Shown: positions 1 through 5,243, numbered from the stretch's first letter. The stretch is 5,360 nucleotides of DNA from Pseudomonadota bacterium (GCA_023432025.1 JAEYVE010000116.1:1-5360); one strand, 5' to 3'. Made by a program: numbers and translations. The notes: a model not told the origin generated them from the sequence alone.

Positions 1-178
1 GCTCAGAACCAGGCAAAGCGTCTTCGATGAACTGCGCACCACGCACCGCGATGGGCTCTTCCAAACCCTGCGTGATGATCTCTTCACCGCACGCAAGGGA
101 GACCGCAGCCGCAGCGAATACGAGCCAACTCGAGGTGGCAAGCCGCGAAGGTCGGCGGAGCGATTCCACGCGGCTCAT
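1..178 (-). CDS. Putative lipoprotein, N-terminal part only (gene runs off the window)
   Basis: An open frame starts with ATG at 178-176 and stays open for 59 codons to the window edge. The start overlaps the porin stop codon (shared ATGA), and an AGGTGG Shine-Dalgarno at 188-183 lies 4 nt upstream. The N-terminus has arginines (R3, R8, R9, R12), then a hydrophobic stretch (about W18-A29) ending in S-L-A-C with Cys30. This fits a type II lipoprotein signal, although Ser at -3 is atypical. The mature part begins G-E-E-I-I-T-Q and contains the segment P-I-A-V-R-G-A-Q-F, then L-P-G. No family can be named from 59 residues. Its position as the last visible gene of the binding-protein/lipoprotein/porin operon suggests an envelope protein that works with the porin. 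The start is well supported; the function is unknown. Confidence 0.72.
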   Translation of the reverse strand, partial: MSRVESLRRPSRLATSSWLVFAAAAVSLACGEEIITQGLEEPIAVRGAQFIEDALPGSE

Positions 179-1803
179 AGGTCCACCTGCACACGCACGG
201 TGAGTTGGTTATTCTTGACGTTCTCGGGAACACCCTTGGCGTCTCGTCCGAGGTAGTCCTGGACGATATCGTACTGGGCCACCAACCGTCCGTGAGAGAG
301 AGTCAAACCCGCGACCGGTGACAGCACGAAGTAGCTCTGATTGCGCGGTGTGTAGACACCCGCGCGCTGGTCGATCGCGTCGCTGTTCGGGTCGTAGTAG
401 GCAACGCGTAGACCGACCAATCCGTGCTCGGTGACCTGTTGCACCACGGACCCGCTCAGACCGAGCTCTCGCACTTCACCTCCCGCTATGGGTCGAGCGG
501 GAACGAGACCACGGTCCAAGTTCGTGGCCACGAACGCCTCGCCTTGCAGCCGCGTCACTCCGTACGACGAGCGCAGGGAGAAACCGAGATCCAGCGCGAG
601 CGCCCAGCGATCGAAGTTCTCCGAAGCGAGCGCGGGAGAGCCAGTCGTGCCGTAGATTTCACCAGAGTCGACGACGTTGTTGTTGTTCTCGTCGTTCCAC
701 CGAATGCTGTCTTTCGTGGCAGGCGTGCCCGGCAAGAAACCCTGACCCTTGTAGAAGGACACGCCGCCCTCCACCGACACCTCGTCGACCGGGAACACGC
801 GGGTGCCAAGACGACCCACGATGTCCTTCGCGGAGTTCGGGTCACGCGGAAAACCACCCTGTTGAAGCGGCTCGCCGTTGACGAGCGCGAGCGCGTAGTT
901 GGCAAAACGGTACGAACCCCACAGCTTGACGCCGAGATCTGCCTCGGTGGGGAAGAGCGCGGTCGAACCGATGCTGCGCTCCATGAAAACGCGGTCGCGT
1001 TGCGACTCGCCGAGCTCGGCGCCGAACGGAATATCCGTAACTCCCGCGGTGAGAACGAAGATGGGCGCGACGTTCTCGGGGTTGTCGCCGCGGTAGAGGA
1101 GTGAGCCTTCTGCTCGCCGCACACCCACGCGGAGGCCATTCACGCTCGTGGCATCCAGCTCGAGCGTGGCCGCCGCATTGTCCCAGCCTCGGTCGACGCG
1201 CAAACGAGCTCTCCGCAGCGCGAACTGGTTCTCGTTGAGCGGCTCGCCGTCGGGCGTGAGTTGATCCTCGGAAATTTGATTGTGAACGAACTGGGCCTGC
1301 ACGAAGCCCGACCAGAAGAGCCCACGTCGAACCGGACGCGTGTAGTTGCTGCCCTCCAAATCGAGCGAGCGCGGAGCCACGCTCGTGACCGGTAGATCTG
1401 CGCCACTGGGAACGCTCGCTGCGTCTGCGTCCGCACCAGCCTGCGCGGAGTCTTTCTGCCCGTCCACTGCCTCGGGAGCACCGGAGGCCGCAAGGGCGAG
1501 CCCGTCCTCCGAAGCTGTCACCTGCGCCGTCGCCGGCTTCTCGGCATTCTGGGACGTTCCGCCAGGTGAGGCGGCCGGCGCGTCGGCTTCCGCCGCTTTG
1601 CTCGGTGCAGACTCAGAGTCGGACGCGCCTGCCTCCGTGCTCGCTGCCGGACCAGAGGCTGGGGCCTCGGGTGCTGGAGACGGCGCCGGAGCGGCGGGCA
1701 CCTCAAAGTCGTCGGACTCCTCGGCTTGTGCCCAGGCGTGTGCGCTGCAGAGGAGCACCCAAACGAACGCACGCGGCGATGAACGAAGGGGAAGAAAGGT
1801 CAC
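175..1803 (-). CDS. OprO/OprP-like phosphate-selective porin family outer-membrane protein
   Basis: This is a predicted outer-membrane beta-barrel of 542 aa from the GTG at 1803. The frame is open upstream to a GTG at 1899, but the 1803 start puts a normal signal peptide at the N-terminus (hydrophobic core F13-A23, cleavage near A-W-A|Q26) and leaves a hairpin upstream untranslated. Neither start has a strong ribosome site. Residues 28-145 are a disordered Ala/Pro/Ser/Glu-rich segment. The barrel begins near residue 158 (G-L-F-W-S-G-F-V-Q-A-Q-F) and has the F-A-L-R-R-A-R-L-R-V-D pattern followed by A-T-L-E-L-D-A, typical of Porin_O_P proteins, then alternating amphipathic strands to the end (V-R-V-Q-V-D-L). 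A 12-residue EF-hand-like loop lies at residues 371-382. The adjacent PstS-like gene supports an anion-uptake role. Substrate specificity is inferred, and a general porin remains possible. Confidence 0.82.
   Translation of the reverse strand: MTFLPLRSSPRAFVWVLLCSAHAWAQAEESDDFEVPAAPAPSPAPEAPASGPAASTEAGASDSESAPSKAAEADAPAASPGGTSQNAEKPATAQVTASEDGLALAASGAPEAVDGQKDSAQAGADADAASVPSGADLPVTSVAPRSLDLEGSNYTRPVRRGLFWSGFVQAQFVHNQISEDQLTPDGEPLNENQFALRRARLRVDRGWDNAAATLELDATSVNGLRVGVRRAEGSLLYRGDNPENVAPIFVLTAGVTDIPFGAELGESQRDRVFMERSIGSTALFPTEADLGVKLWGSYRFANYALALVNGEPLQQGGFPRDPNSAKDIVGRLGTRVFPVDEVSVEGGVSFYKGQGFLPGTPATKDSIRWNDENNNNVVDSGEIYGTTGSPALASENFDRWALALDLGFSLRSSYGVTRLQGEAFVATNLDRGLVPARPIAGGEVRELGLSGSVVQQVTEHGLVGLRVAYYDPNSDAIDQRAGVYTPRNQSYFVLSPVAGLTLSHGRLVAQYDIVQDYLGRDAKGVPENVKNNQLTVRVQVDL
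183..188 (-). promoter_or_regulatory. Ribosome binding site of the terminal lipoprotein gene
   Basis: AGGTGG lies inside the last codons of the porin gene, 4 nt before the overlapping ATGA start at 178. It supports translation of the short off-window lipoprotein frame and coupling to the porin. Confidence 0.5.
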
Positions 1804-1852
1804 GAGGGTATCCAGTGAAGTGTCGAGTGGGAGGCGAGAACCCGATACGGCG

Positions 1853-1892
1853 GCGCCGTTCGGCCCCCTCGAACGAGGAGAGCGAACGGCGC
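1853..1892 (-). repeat. Inverted repeat / hairpin in the gap between lipoprotein and porin genes
   Basis: A perfect 10-bp inverted repeat, GCGCCGTTCG (1853-1862) with CGAACGGCGC (1883-1892), encloses a 20-nt interior with a small nested stem (CCTC/GAGG around GAAC, 1867-1878). It lies in the 110-nt gap between the small lipoprotein stop (1914) and the preferred porin start (1803). There is no T-run on either side, so it does not look like an intrinsic terminator. An mRNA-stability or attenuation element between cistrons, or a protein-binding site, is possible. Confidence 0.6.
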
Positions 1893-1913
1893 TCCGCACT
1901 CAGAGGGTGGTTG

Positions 1914-2357
1914 TTAGAGAGGCGGCAACGTGCCGTTGAAGTTCGCGATGCGTGCCTCGTTGTCGAACGGGAAGCACGTGCCGTTGCACTGGTCTTGGAA
2001 CTGCACGTCGTTCACGCCGTTGCAGTCCTCGAGGTTCCAGCATGCGGTCCCCTTCACGCCGGAGCTGTTCGGCTGCTTGCCGTCGGCTTCCTCGGGGCAG
2101 TCGGCACGCTCGGGAGGAGGCGTAATGATGCTGCCGCCGGTGCCGCCGGTGCCAGGATCTGCGCCGCCGAGGTTGGAACCGCCCGAACCGCTCTTGCTGC
2201 CGGTGCCGCTGCCGCCACCGGTGCTCTTTTTGCCGCCCGTGCTCTGGATGGGGCCCTGGTCGCTCGGCGCCGGATCGCTGTCGCTACCGCACGCCTGAAT
2301 GCTGAACGCCGCGAGCACGAAGAGCGCAGCCAAACCAAACTTATGTGAGTTGTTCAT
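1914..2357 (-). CDS. Small Gly/Ser/Thr-rich lipoprotein with Cys-rich C-terminal domain
   Basis: This is a predicted outer-membrane lipoprotein of 147 aa. I chose the ATG at 2357, rather than the in-frame codon at 2390, because it follows a clear GAGGGAG site and starts exactly at a signal peptide (K6, hydrophobic 8-20, lipobox I-Q-A-C with lipidated Cys23). The +2 residue is Gly, so inner-membrane retention is not expected. Residues 25-80 are a flexible Gly/Ser/Thr/Lys linker. The C-terminal 65 residues contain five cysteines in the order D-C-P, A-C-W, D-C-N, Q-C-N, T-C-F, and end F-N-G-T-L-P-P-L. This looks like a small folded domain on a tether. The start lies 17 nt after the binding-protein stop, so the two are probably co-translated. 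I cannot assign a family; the architecture is common among myxobacterial surface lipoproteins. A partner role for the porin or binding protein is inferred from the operon only. Confidence 0.82.
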   Translation of the reverse strand: MNNSHKFGLAALFVLAAFSIQACGSDSDPAPSDQGPIQSTGGKKSTGGGSGTGSKSGSGGSNLGGADPGTGGTGGSIITPPPERADCPEEADGKQPNSSGVKGTACWNLEDCNGVNDVQFQDQCNGTCFPFDNEARIANFNGTLPPL

Positions 2358-2367
2358 GGTTTTCTGG

Positions 2368-2374
2368 CTCCCTC
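2368..2374 (-). promoter_or_regulatory. Ribosome binding site deciding the small-lipoprotein start
   Basis: GAGGGAG lies 10 nt before the ATG at 2357 and directly abuts the TGA stop (2377-2375) of the binding-protein gene. It selects the 2357 start over the upstream in-frame codon at 2390 and implies translational coupling. Confidence 0.65.
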
Positions 2375-3700
2375 TCAGTAGGCCTCGCAAAAGCCGACGA
2401 ACTTTTCGACCGGTTCTTCGCCTTCTTCTTCCACGACCAGGGTCTCAAAGCCCCGGCATTTTTCCTTGCCCGAGCAATCGTCATCGTCTTCGCAACTGGT
2501 GAGACTGGAGCTGCCGGAGGTCTTGAAGTCGAAGTAGCCGTGGCACGGCTCGGACGGAGCGAAGGACTGAATGGCGCTCAGATCGCCCTCGGGGCGAATG
2601 GCATTCATGGCGCAGAGCGGCACGTCGCCCGAAGCGATCACCTCGTCCACGATGTTGGCGCCACGCGGGGAAGCCAAAGTACCGTCAACGTAGCGAATCA
2701 GACGTTCGACGTTCGGATCCGTGGGCCTGCCCGCTTCGTCGACGCGAGCGTAGAGCCATGCCGGCGTCCACAGGGCGTACTGCCCGTTGCGCACGTTCAG
2801 CTTGTCCTTCTTGCCTCGATCGGAATCGGGCAAGTAACCGCAGGACTGATCGTAGTGCTTGTAGGCGAGCGTCTTCACGCGCCCTGCTTCTTCGCCCGCG
2901 TCAGCGTTCGATCCCGAGACGTAGCCGAGCGGCTGATTCGGGTCCCCACCAGCAGCAACACCGCGGTCCGGGTTGCCTTCCTGCCACTCGTAGACGTACT
3001 GCACAGTCAGGTCGTTGGTGCTGAGCACGTTGCCGTTTGGCACTTTGAAGTTCGTCGCCGGCACGCCCACGGCGCCCGCGATGATCAGGTGTACGAACGA
3101 CGTCGCCGAGCGAGAGAACGTCGCAGCCGGCTGCGTCCAAGGAGCGACACCGCCGTTGGCCGCGCCCAACCCGAAGATATGATAAATGGCCTCAGCCGAA
3201 ATGCTGTGCTGAGCGGAGTCGAAGTCCGTGATGAAGTTGATGCTCTGCACGGGCCACACGAAACGCCCCGTGGGCTTCTCCGCCGCATCCACGTCCTGCT
3301 GACCGCTGCACAGCTTGGGCGTGTTGCCCATGTGACCGAAGGTGAACTCCTCCGTCCCGTCTGCCTCGCAGACGATGGGCGTCGAGTTCCCATCCACCCA
3401 GTACTTGAACGTGGTCGGCTTGCCCTTGGATGGGTTGGCCAAGTAGTCGTACCCGGTGCACGCGCTCGGATCCGCGTAGAAGATGTGAATCGGGTCTGCG
3501 CCGTTGTCCGCTTGGTTGAGCGTGGACAAGCGCGCCGCGATCTTGCCGAGCGTCGGCGTCACGGCGCTGCCGCCACCGCCATAAATGGAGTTGGGCAAGT
3601 TCTTCGGGCACGGCGCTGCGAGCGCTTGCCCCGCCGTGCTCGCAACGAGGGCAAACGCCGCCGCGGAGAGGCACGATCGACTCTTCGAAGTAATTCTCAT
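2375..3700 (-). CDS. Secreted PstS-like periplasmic substrate-binding protein with acidic Cys-rich tail
   Basis: A 441-aa exported protein starts at ATG 3700 with GGAG 8 nt upstream. The signal peptide spans about residues 1-28 (basic start, Ala-rich core, cleavage after A-L-A). The body resembles PstS-type phosphate/oxyanion binding proteins: an early Gly-rich G-G-G-G-S-A-V-T-P turn near the N-terminus, then D-P-I-H-I-F-Y-A-D-P-S-A-C-T-G-Y, then F-T-F-G-H-M-G-N-T-P, and S-I-S-A-E-A-I-Y-H-I-F-G-L-G-A. The Gly/Ser turn and S-A-C-T-G segment are plausible anion-contacting loops, but that is inference. The last 40 residues add an acidic, four-cysteine tail (Cys403, 409, 415, 438). There is no lipobox, so it should be soluble in the periplasm or secreted. 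It is first in the operon with the porin. No ABC membrane or ATPase gene is visible. Family assignment is from remembered patterns; confidence in a binding-protein fold is moderate. Confidence 0.72.
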   Translation of the reverse strand: MRITSKSRSCLSAAAFALVASTAGQALAAPCPKNLPNSIYGGGGSAVTPTLGKIAARLSTLNQADNGADPIHIFYADPSACTGYDYLANPSKGKPTTFKYWVDGNSTPIVCEADGTEEFTFGHMGNTPKLCSGQQDVDAAEKPTGRFVWPVQSINFITDFDSAQHSISAEAIYHIFGLGAANGGVAPWTQPAATFSRSATSFVHLIIAGAVGVPATNFKVPNGNVLSTNDLTVQYVYEWQEGNPDRGVAAGGDPNQPLGYVSGSNADAGEEAGRVKTLAYKHYDQSCGYLPDSDRGKKDKLNVRNGQYALWTPAWLYARVDEAGRPTDPNVERLIRYVDGTLASPRGANIVDEVIASGDVPLCAMNAIRPEGDLSAIQSFAPSEPCHGYFDFKTSGSSSLTSCEDDDDCSGKEKCRGFETLVVEEEGEEPVEKFVGFCEAY

Positions 3701-3708
3701 CAGAAGAT

Positions 3709-3712
3709 CTCC
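3709..3712 (-). promoter_or_regulatory. Ribosome binding site of the PstS-like gene
   Basis: GGAG is placed 8 nt before the ATG at 3700, an optimal spacing. It fixes the start and leaves the tRNA-like structure (3842-3770) wholly upstream in untranslated sequence. Confidence 0.7.
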
Positions 3713-3769
3713 AGTTCTCAGGTCAGCGGGTATGAGCGACTCGTGAAGGGTTCCCGGATTCCCGCCTGG

Positions 3770-3842
3770 GCTCCTCCCGAGAATCGAACTCGGGCACGCG
3801 TAGACCCCGAGGGGTCCGTTTCATCCACCAGATGCGAGGAGC
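3770..3842 (-). ncRNA. tRNA-like cloverleaf RNA (degenerate tRNA or structured leader element)
   Basis: On the minus strand 73 nt fold as a four-arm cloverleaf. The acceptor is perfect, GCTCCTC (3842-3836) with GAGGAGC (3776-3770). The T-arm is CCGAG-TTCGATT-CTCGG; its 7-nt loop matches the tRNA TTCRANY consensus, and one extra C-G pair flanks the stem. CCA follows the acceptor directly (3769-3767) without a discriminator base. The D-arm position holds only CATC-TGGTG-GATG, with a 5-nt loop. The central hairpin pairs GGACC with GGTCT around a 6-nt loop, and no register gives the normal 5-bp stem with a 7-nt anticodon loop. The position equivalent to U8 is G. I therefore do not assign an amino acid. 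It could be a decayed tRNA, a tRNA-mimic small RNA, or a leader element of the operon starting 70 nt downstream. Confidence 0.55.
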
Positions 3843-3849
3843 GGCGACA

Positions 3850-3875
3850 CGCACCCACCGAAACCGGTGAGTGCG
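3850..3875 (-). repeat. 11-bp RNA hairpin immediately 5' of the tRNA-like element
   Basis: CGCACTCACCG and CGGTGGGTGCG pair around a GTTT tetraloop on the minus strand. Ten pairs are Watson-Crick. The remaining pair is a U-G wobble on the minus strand but a C-A mismatch on the plus strand, which favours an RNA read from the minus strand. It ends 7 nt before the acceptor stem of the cloverleaf, so the two may form one structured RNA. Confidence 0.5.
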
Positions 3876-4037
3876 CAGCGACAGCCGTCCTCATCCATCG
3901 GCACGGGCGCGCGCCGGCCCCGGAGCAAGCCAGGGGAGAAAACGAGGTCTCGAAGAGCGGTGGAGAGCATGGCGAAGACCGGATCCAGGGCCCGCACGAG
4001 AGCGGGGCTCGCCAGAACAGTGATCAAGTCCATCGGA

Positions 4038-4067
4038 TTAGTAGACTGATACACCCGAAGCCGTCAA
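4038..4067 (-). promoter_or_regulatory. Possible sigma70-like promoter for the envelope operon or the tRNA-like RNA
   Basis: TTGACG (4067-4062) matches the -35 consensus at five of six bases. After 18 nt comes TACTAA (4043-4038), a weak -10 with another T following. Transcription would start near 4031, giving a leader of about 330 nt that includes the 11-bp hairpin and the cloverleaf before the ATG at 3700. No clear Pho box (tandem CTGTCAT-type repeats) was found nearby. This is pattern-based only. Confidence 0.3.
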
Positions 4068-4555
4068 GGGCGAAAACGAGCCGGAGCGGCCAACGGGCCG
4101 CCATCGCGCGAACCGGCGAAGTCAGCTGAATTCACGCCTCGACGCTGCTGCACTCGTCTCGACGCCCGAGAGGCCCGTCTCGAAAAACCTACAACCTCTT
4201 ACCCGCTTCGAAGCTCTCTGTTGCTGCCCCAGCAGCACCTGGAGTCTTTTCGACTGCTGCTCGGGCAACACTCTCGCCCTCACTGCTGCTCGAGCAGCAG
4301 CCCTCTTTCCGGTGCAGGGCTGCCGGCGATCGACGCTCGAGGGCGCTCGTCCAGGCCCGCTCCTGGGCTTCGGGAGTGACTCCCTCCTGGGGACGAGGGA
4401 GCGGTTTGGAGCCGGACGAGCACATCGCCCGAGGCGCACCTCGCCTGTCGCACCGTCGCTCAATTCTCATGTATTGCTAACTGTCGAGGACTGGAGGCGA
4501 GCCCTAGTTCGCTCACATTCGAGCCAGCAAGCCGCACTAAAACCCGGCCTGAACG
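4068..4555. other. Non-coding stretch with short hairpins and CTG/CAG palindromes, no supported gene
   Basis: I see no convincing coding frame in this roughly 490-bp stretch. Open frames on both strands lack ribosome sites and translate to Arg/Ala/Ser-rich strings without domain patterns. It holds a 6-bp GC hairpin (GCGGCC/GGCCGC, 4086-4101), a 6-bp hairpin (TGCTGC/GCAGCA, 4222-4237), a small AGTC/GACT stem (4243-4255), an 18-nt perfect palindrome (4283-4300) and a 7-bp CTCCCTC/GAGGGAG stem (4380-4401). The region lies between the Rrf2-gene terminator and the putative promoter of the envelope operon, so control sites or a small RNA are possible. Confidence 0.5.
4283..4300. repeat. 18-bp perfect palindrome
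   Basis: CTGCTGCTCGAGCAGCAG is fully self-complementary with no spacer. Symmetry ends exactly at its borders. Related CTGCTG or CAGCAG words recur nearby at about 4144, 4222-4237 and 4254. It could bind a dimeric regulator or form a cruciform or hairpin. There is no T-tract typical of a terminator next to it. Confidence 0.6.
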
Positions 4556-4597
4556 AAAAGAGAACGGGGAGAACGCCGCTCGCGGCGTTCTCCCCGT
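4556..4597 (-). terminator. Intrinsic terminator of the Rrf2-family gene
   Basis: A perfect 15-bp stem (4597-4583 with 4578-4564) closes a 4-nt loop. On the minus strand it is followed by the T-rich TCTCTTTT. It lies 18 nt after the stop codon of the Rrf2-family gene (4616). The plus-strand side lacks a T-run, so termination is directional. It separates the regulator from the envelope operon transcriptionally. Confidence 0.88.
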
Positions 4598-4615
4598 CGT
4601 TCTCCGGACCACTGC

Positions 4616-5080
4616 TCAAATCGAGAAACGCATCACGTCGAGCGACTTCACGCCATCTGCGCCGCGCGCCTGCGCGGCGAGCGAAGCGAGCGTGGTGCCC
4701 TCCAGCACGCGAAGGGACGCGAGGTGCAAGTCCCGCAAAACCAAGCGCACGCTGCACGTGGTTTCGTCCTTACACTCCTTGCAGCGCCGGTACGCCGTTT
4801 GGCTGAGGCACGGCACGGGTGCGATGGGACCGTCCACGATGCGAATGACCTGCGCGAGCGTGACGGTTTCGGGCTCTTGCCGCAGCAGGTAACCGCCGCC
4901 GCGGCCCTTACGGCTGTCCAAAATGCCGTGCTGCTTGAGCTCTCGCAGAATGAGCTCCAAGAACTTGCGCGGAATGCCCTCCTTCTCGGCGATTTCGCTG
5001 ATGAGCACGGGTTCGTCTCGCGGCGCCGCTGCGAGATGACCGAGCGCCATCAGCGCGTACTTGGCCTTCATGGTGAGCAT
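4616..5080 (-). CDS. Rrf2 family winged-helix transcriptional regulator, four-cysteine type
   Basis: A 154-aa cytoplasmic DNA-binding protein of typical Rrf2 length. It starts M-L-T-M-K-A-K-Y-A-L-M-A-L, the family's N-terminal helix, and the ATG at 5080 keeps the usual few residues before K-A-K-Y-A. The helix-turn-helix lies at about 26-50 (I-S-E-I-A-E-K-E-G-I-P-R-K-F-L-E) with the wing at 57-65 (R-K-G-R-G-G-G-Y-L). The dimer helix follows to about 84. A cysteine cluster follows: Cys91, Cys100, Cys103, Cys109. IscR uses three cysteines (C-X5-C-X5-C) for an iron-sulfur cluster; here the pattern is C-X8-C-X2-C-X5-C, so metal, cluster or redox sensing is likely but not proven. No good Shine-Dalgarno precedes either ATG (5080 or 5071). 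The gene is a single transcription unit closed by its own terminator. Targets are unknown; control of the downstream operon is only a positional guess. Confidence 0.93.
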   Translation of the reverse strand: MLTMKAKYALMALGHLAAAPRDEPVLISEIAEKEGIPRKFLELILRELKQHGILDSRKGRGGGYLLRQEPETVTLAQVIRIVDGPIAPVPCLSQTAYRRCKECKDETTCSVRLVLRDLHLASLRVLEGTTLASLAAQARGADGVKSLDVMRFSI

Positions 5081-5229
5081 GGGGATTTTCGCGGGATGGG
5101 GAGGCGCGAGGGGAGGCTCGCGGAGCTCGGGGAATCGTCTATCGGATCTCTAGCCTAAAAGCCAAACTCCGCCATTCTTCTGGTGATTTCGGGTGACTCG
5201 AATGCGCGAAAGCGCTTCTTGGCTGCCGT
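5081..5229. other. Upstream region of the Rrf2-family gene
   Basis: About 150 bp without a coding frame. On the minus strand a possible but weak promoter pair is TTGGCT (about 5164-5159) with GATAGA-like sequence near 5142-5137. A short GCGC-GAAA-GCGC stem sits at 5204-5215. The sequence T-T-T-T-A-G-G-C-T-A-G-A near 5160-5149 has partial dyad symmetry and could hold an autoregulatory site. None of these is strong. Confidence 0.3.
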
Positions 5230-5243
5230 CTCTGCCGGCAGAG
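5230..5243. repeat. 14-bp perfect palindrome
   Basis: CTCTGCCGGCAGAG is perfectly self-complementary. It opens a run of GC-rich self-complementary segments that continues to the window edge. Confidence 0.5.

Noticed and set aside
1853..1892. Intrinsic terminator between lipoprotein and porin
   Set aside because: The stem is strong, but no T-rich tract follows on the minus strand, so simple Rho-independent termination is unlikely.
1346..1939. Plus-strand open frames opposite the porin N-terminal region
   Set aside because: They mirror the Ala/Pro/Ser low-complexity codons of the porin gene; high GC creates long shadows there.
3701..3769. Pho box in front of the PstS-like gene
   Set aside because: No tandem CTGTCAT-like repeats with 11-bp spacing are present; phosphate control cannot be claimed from sequence.
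3770..3842. Normal proline or selenocysteine tRNA
   Set aside because: CGG occurs in the central loop, but no 5-bp stem with a 7-nt loop can be drawn around it. There is no long variable arm, 8-bp acceptor or TCA anticodon for selenocysteine.
3821..4054. Minus-strand small frame of 70-77 codons with a hydrophobic N-terminal half
   Set aside because: It has GTG or ATG starts without a ribosome site, overlaps the putative promoter and transcription start, and ends inside the tRNA-like D-arm. No recognisable family; more likely chance.
2345..4129. Plus-strand open frame of 594 codons
   Set aside because: It is antisense to the binding-protein gene over most of its length, is Arg/Val-rich without domain patterns, runs through the tRNA-like structure, and lacks a convincing start context. 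The minus-strand gene has signal peptide, ribosome site and family-like motifs.
4122..4470. Two overlapping minus-strand frames (93 and 113 codons)
   Set aside because: Composition is Arg/Ala/Ser-rich, there is no ribosome site, and the region is full of palindromes, which suggests non-coding DNA.
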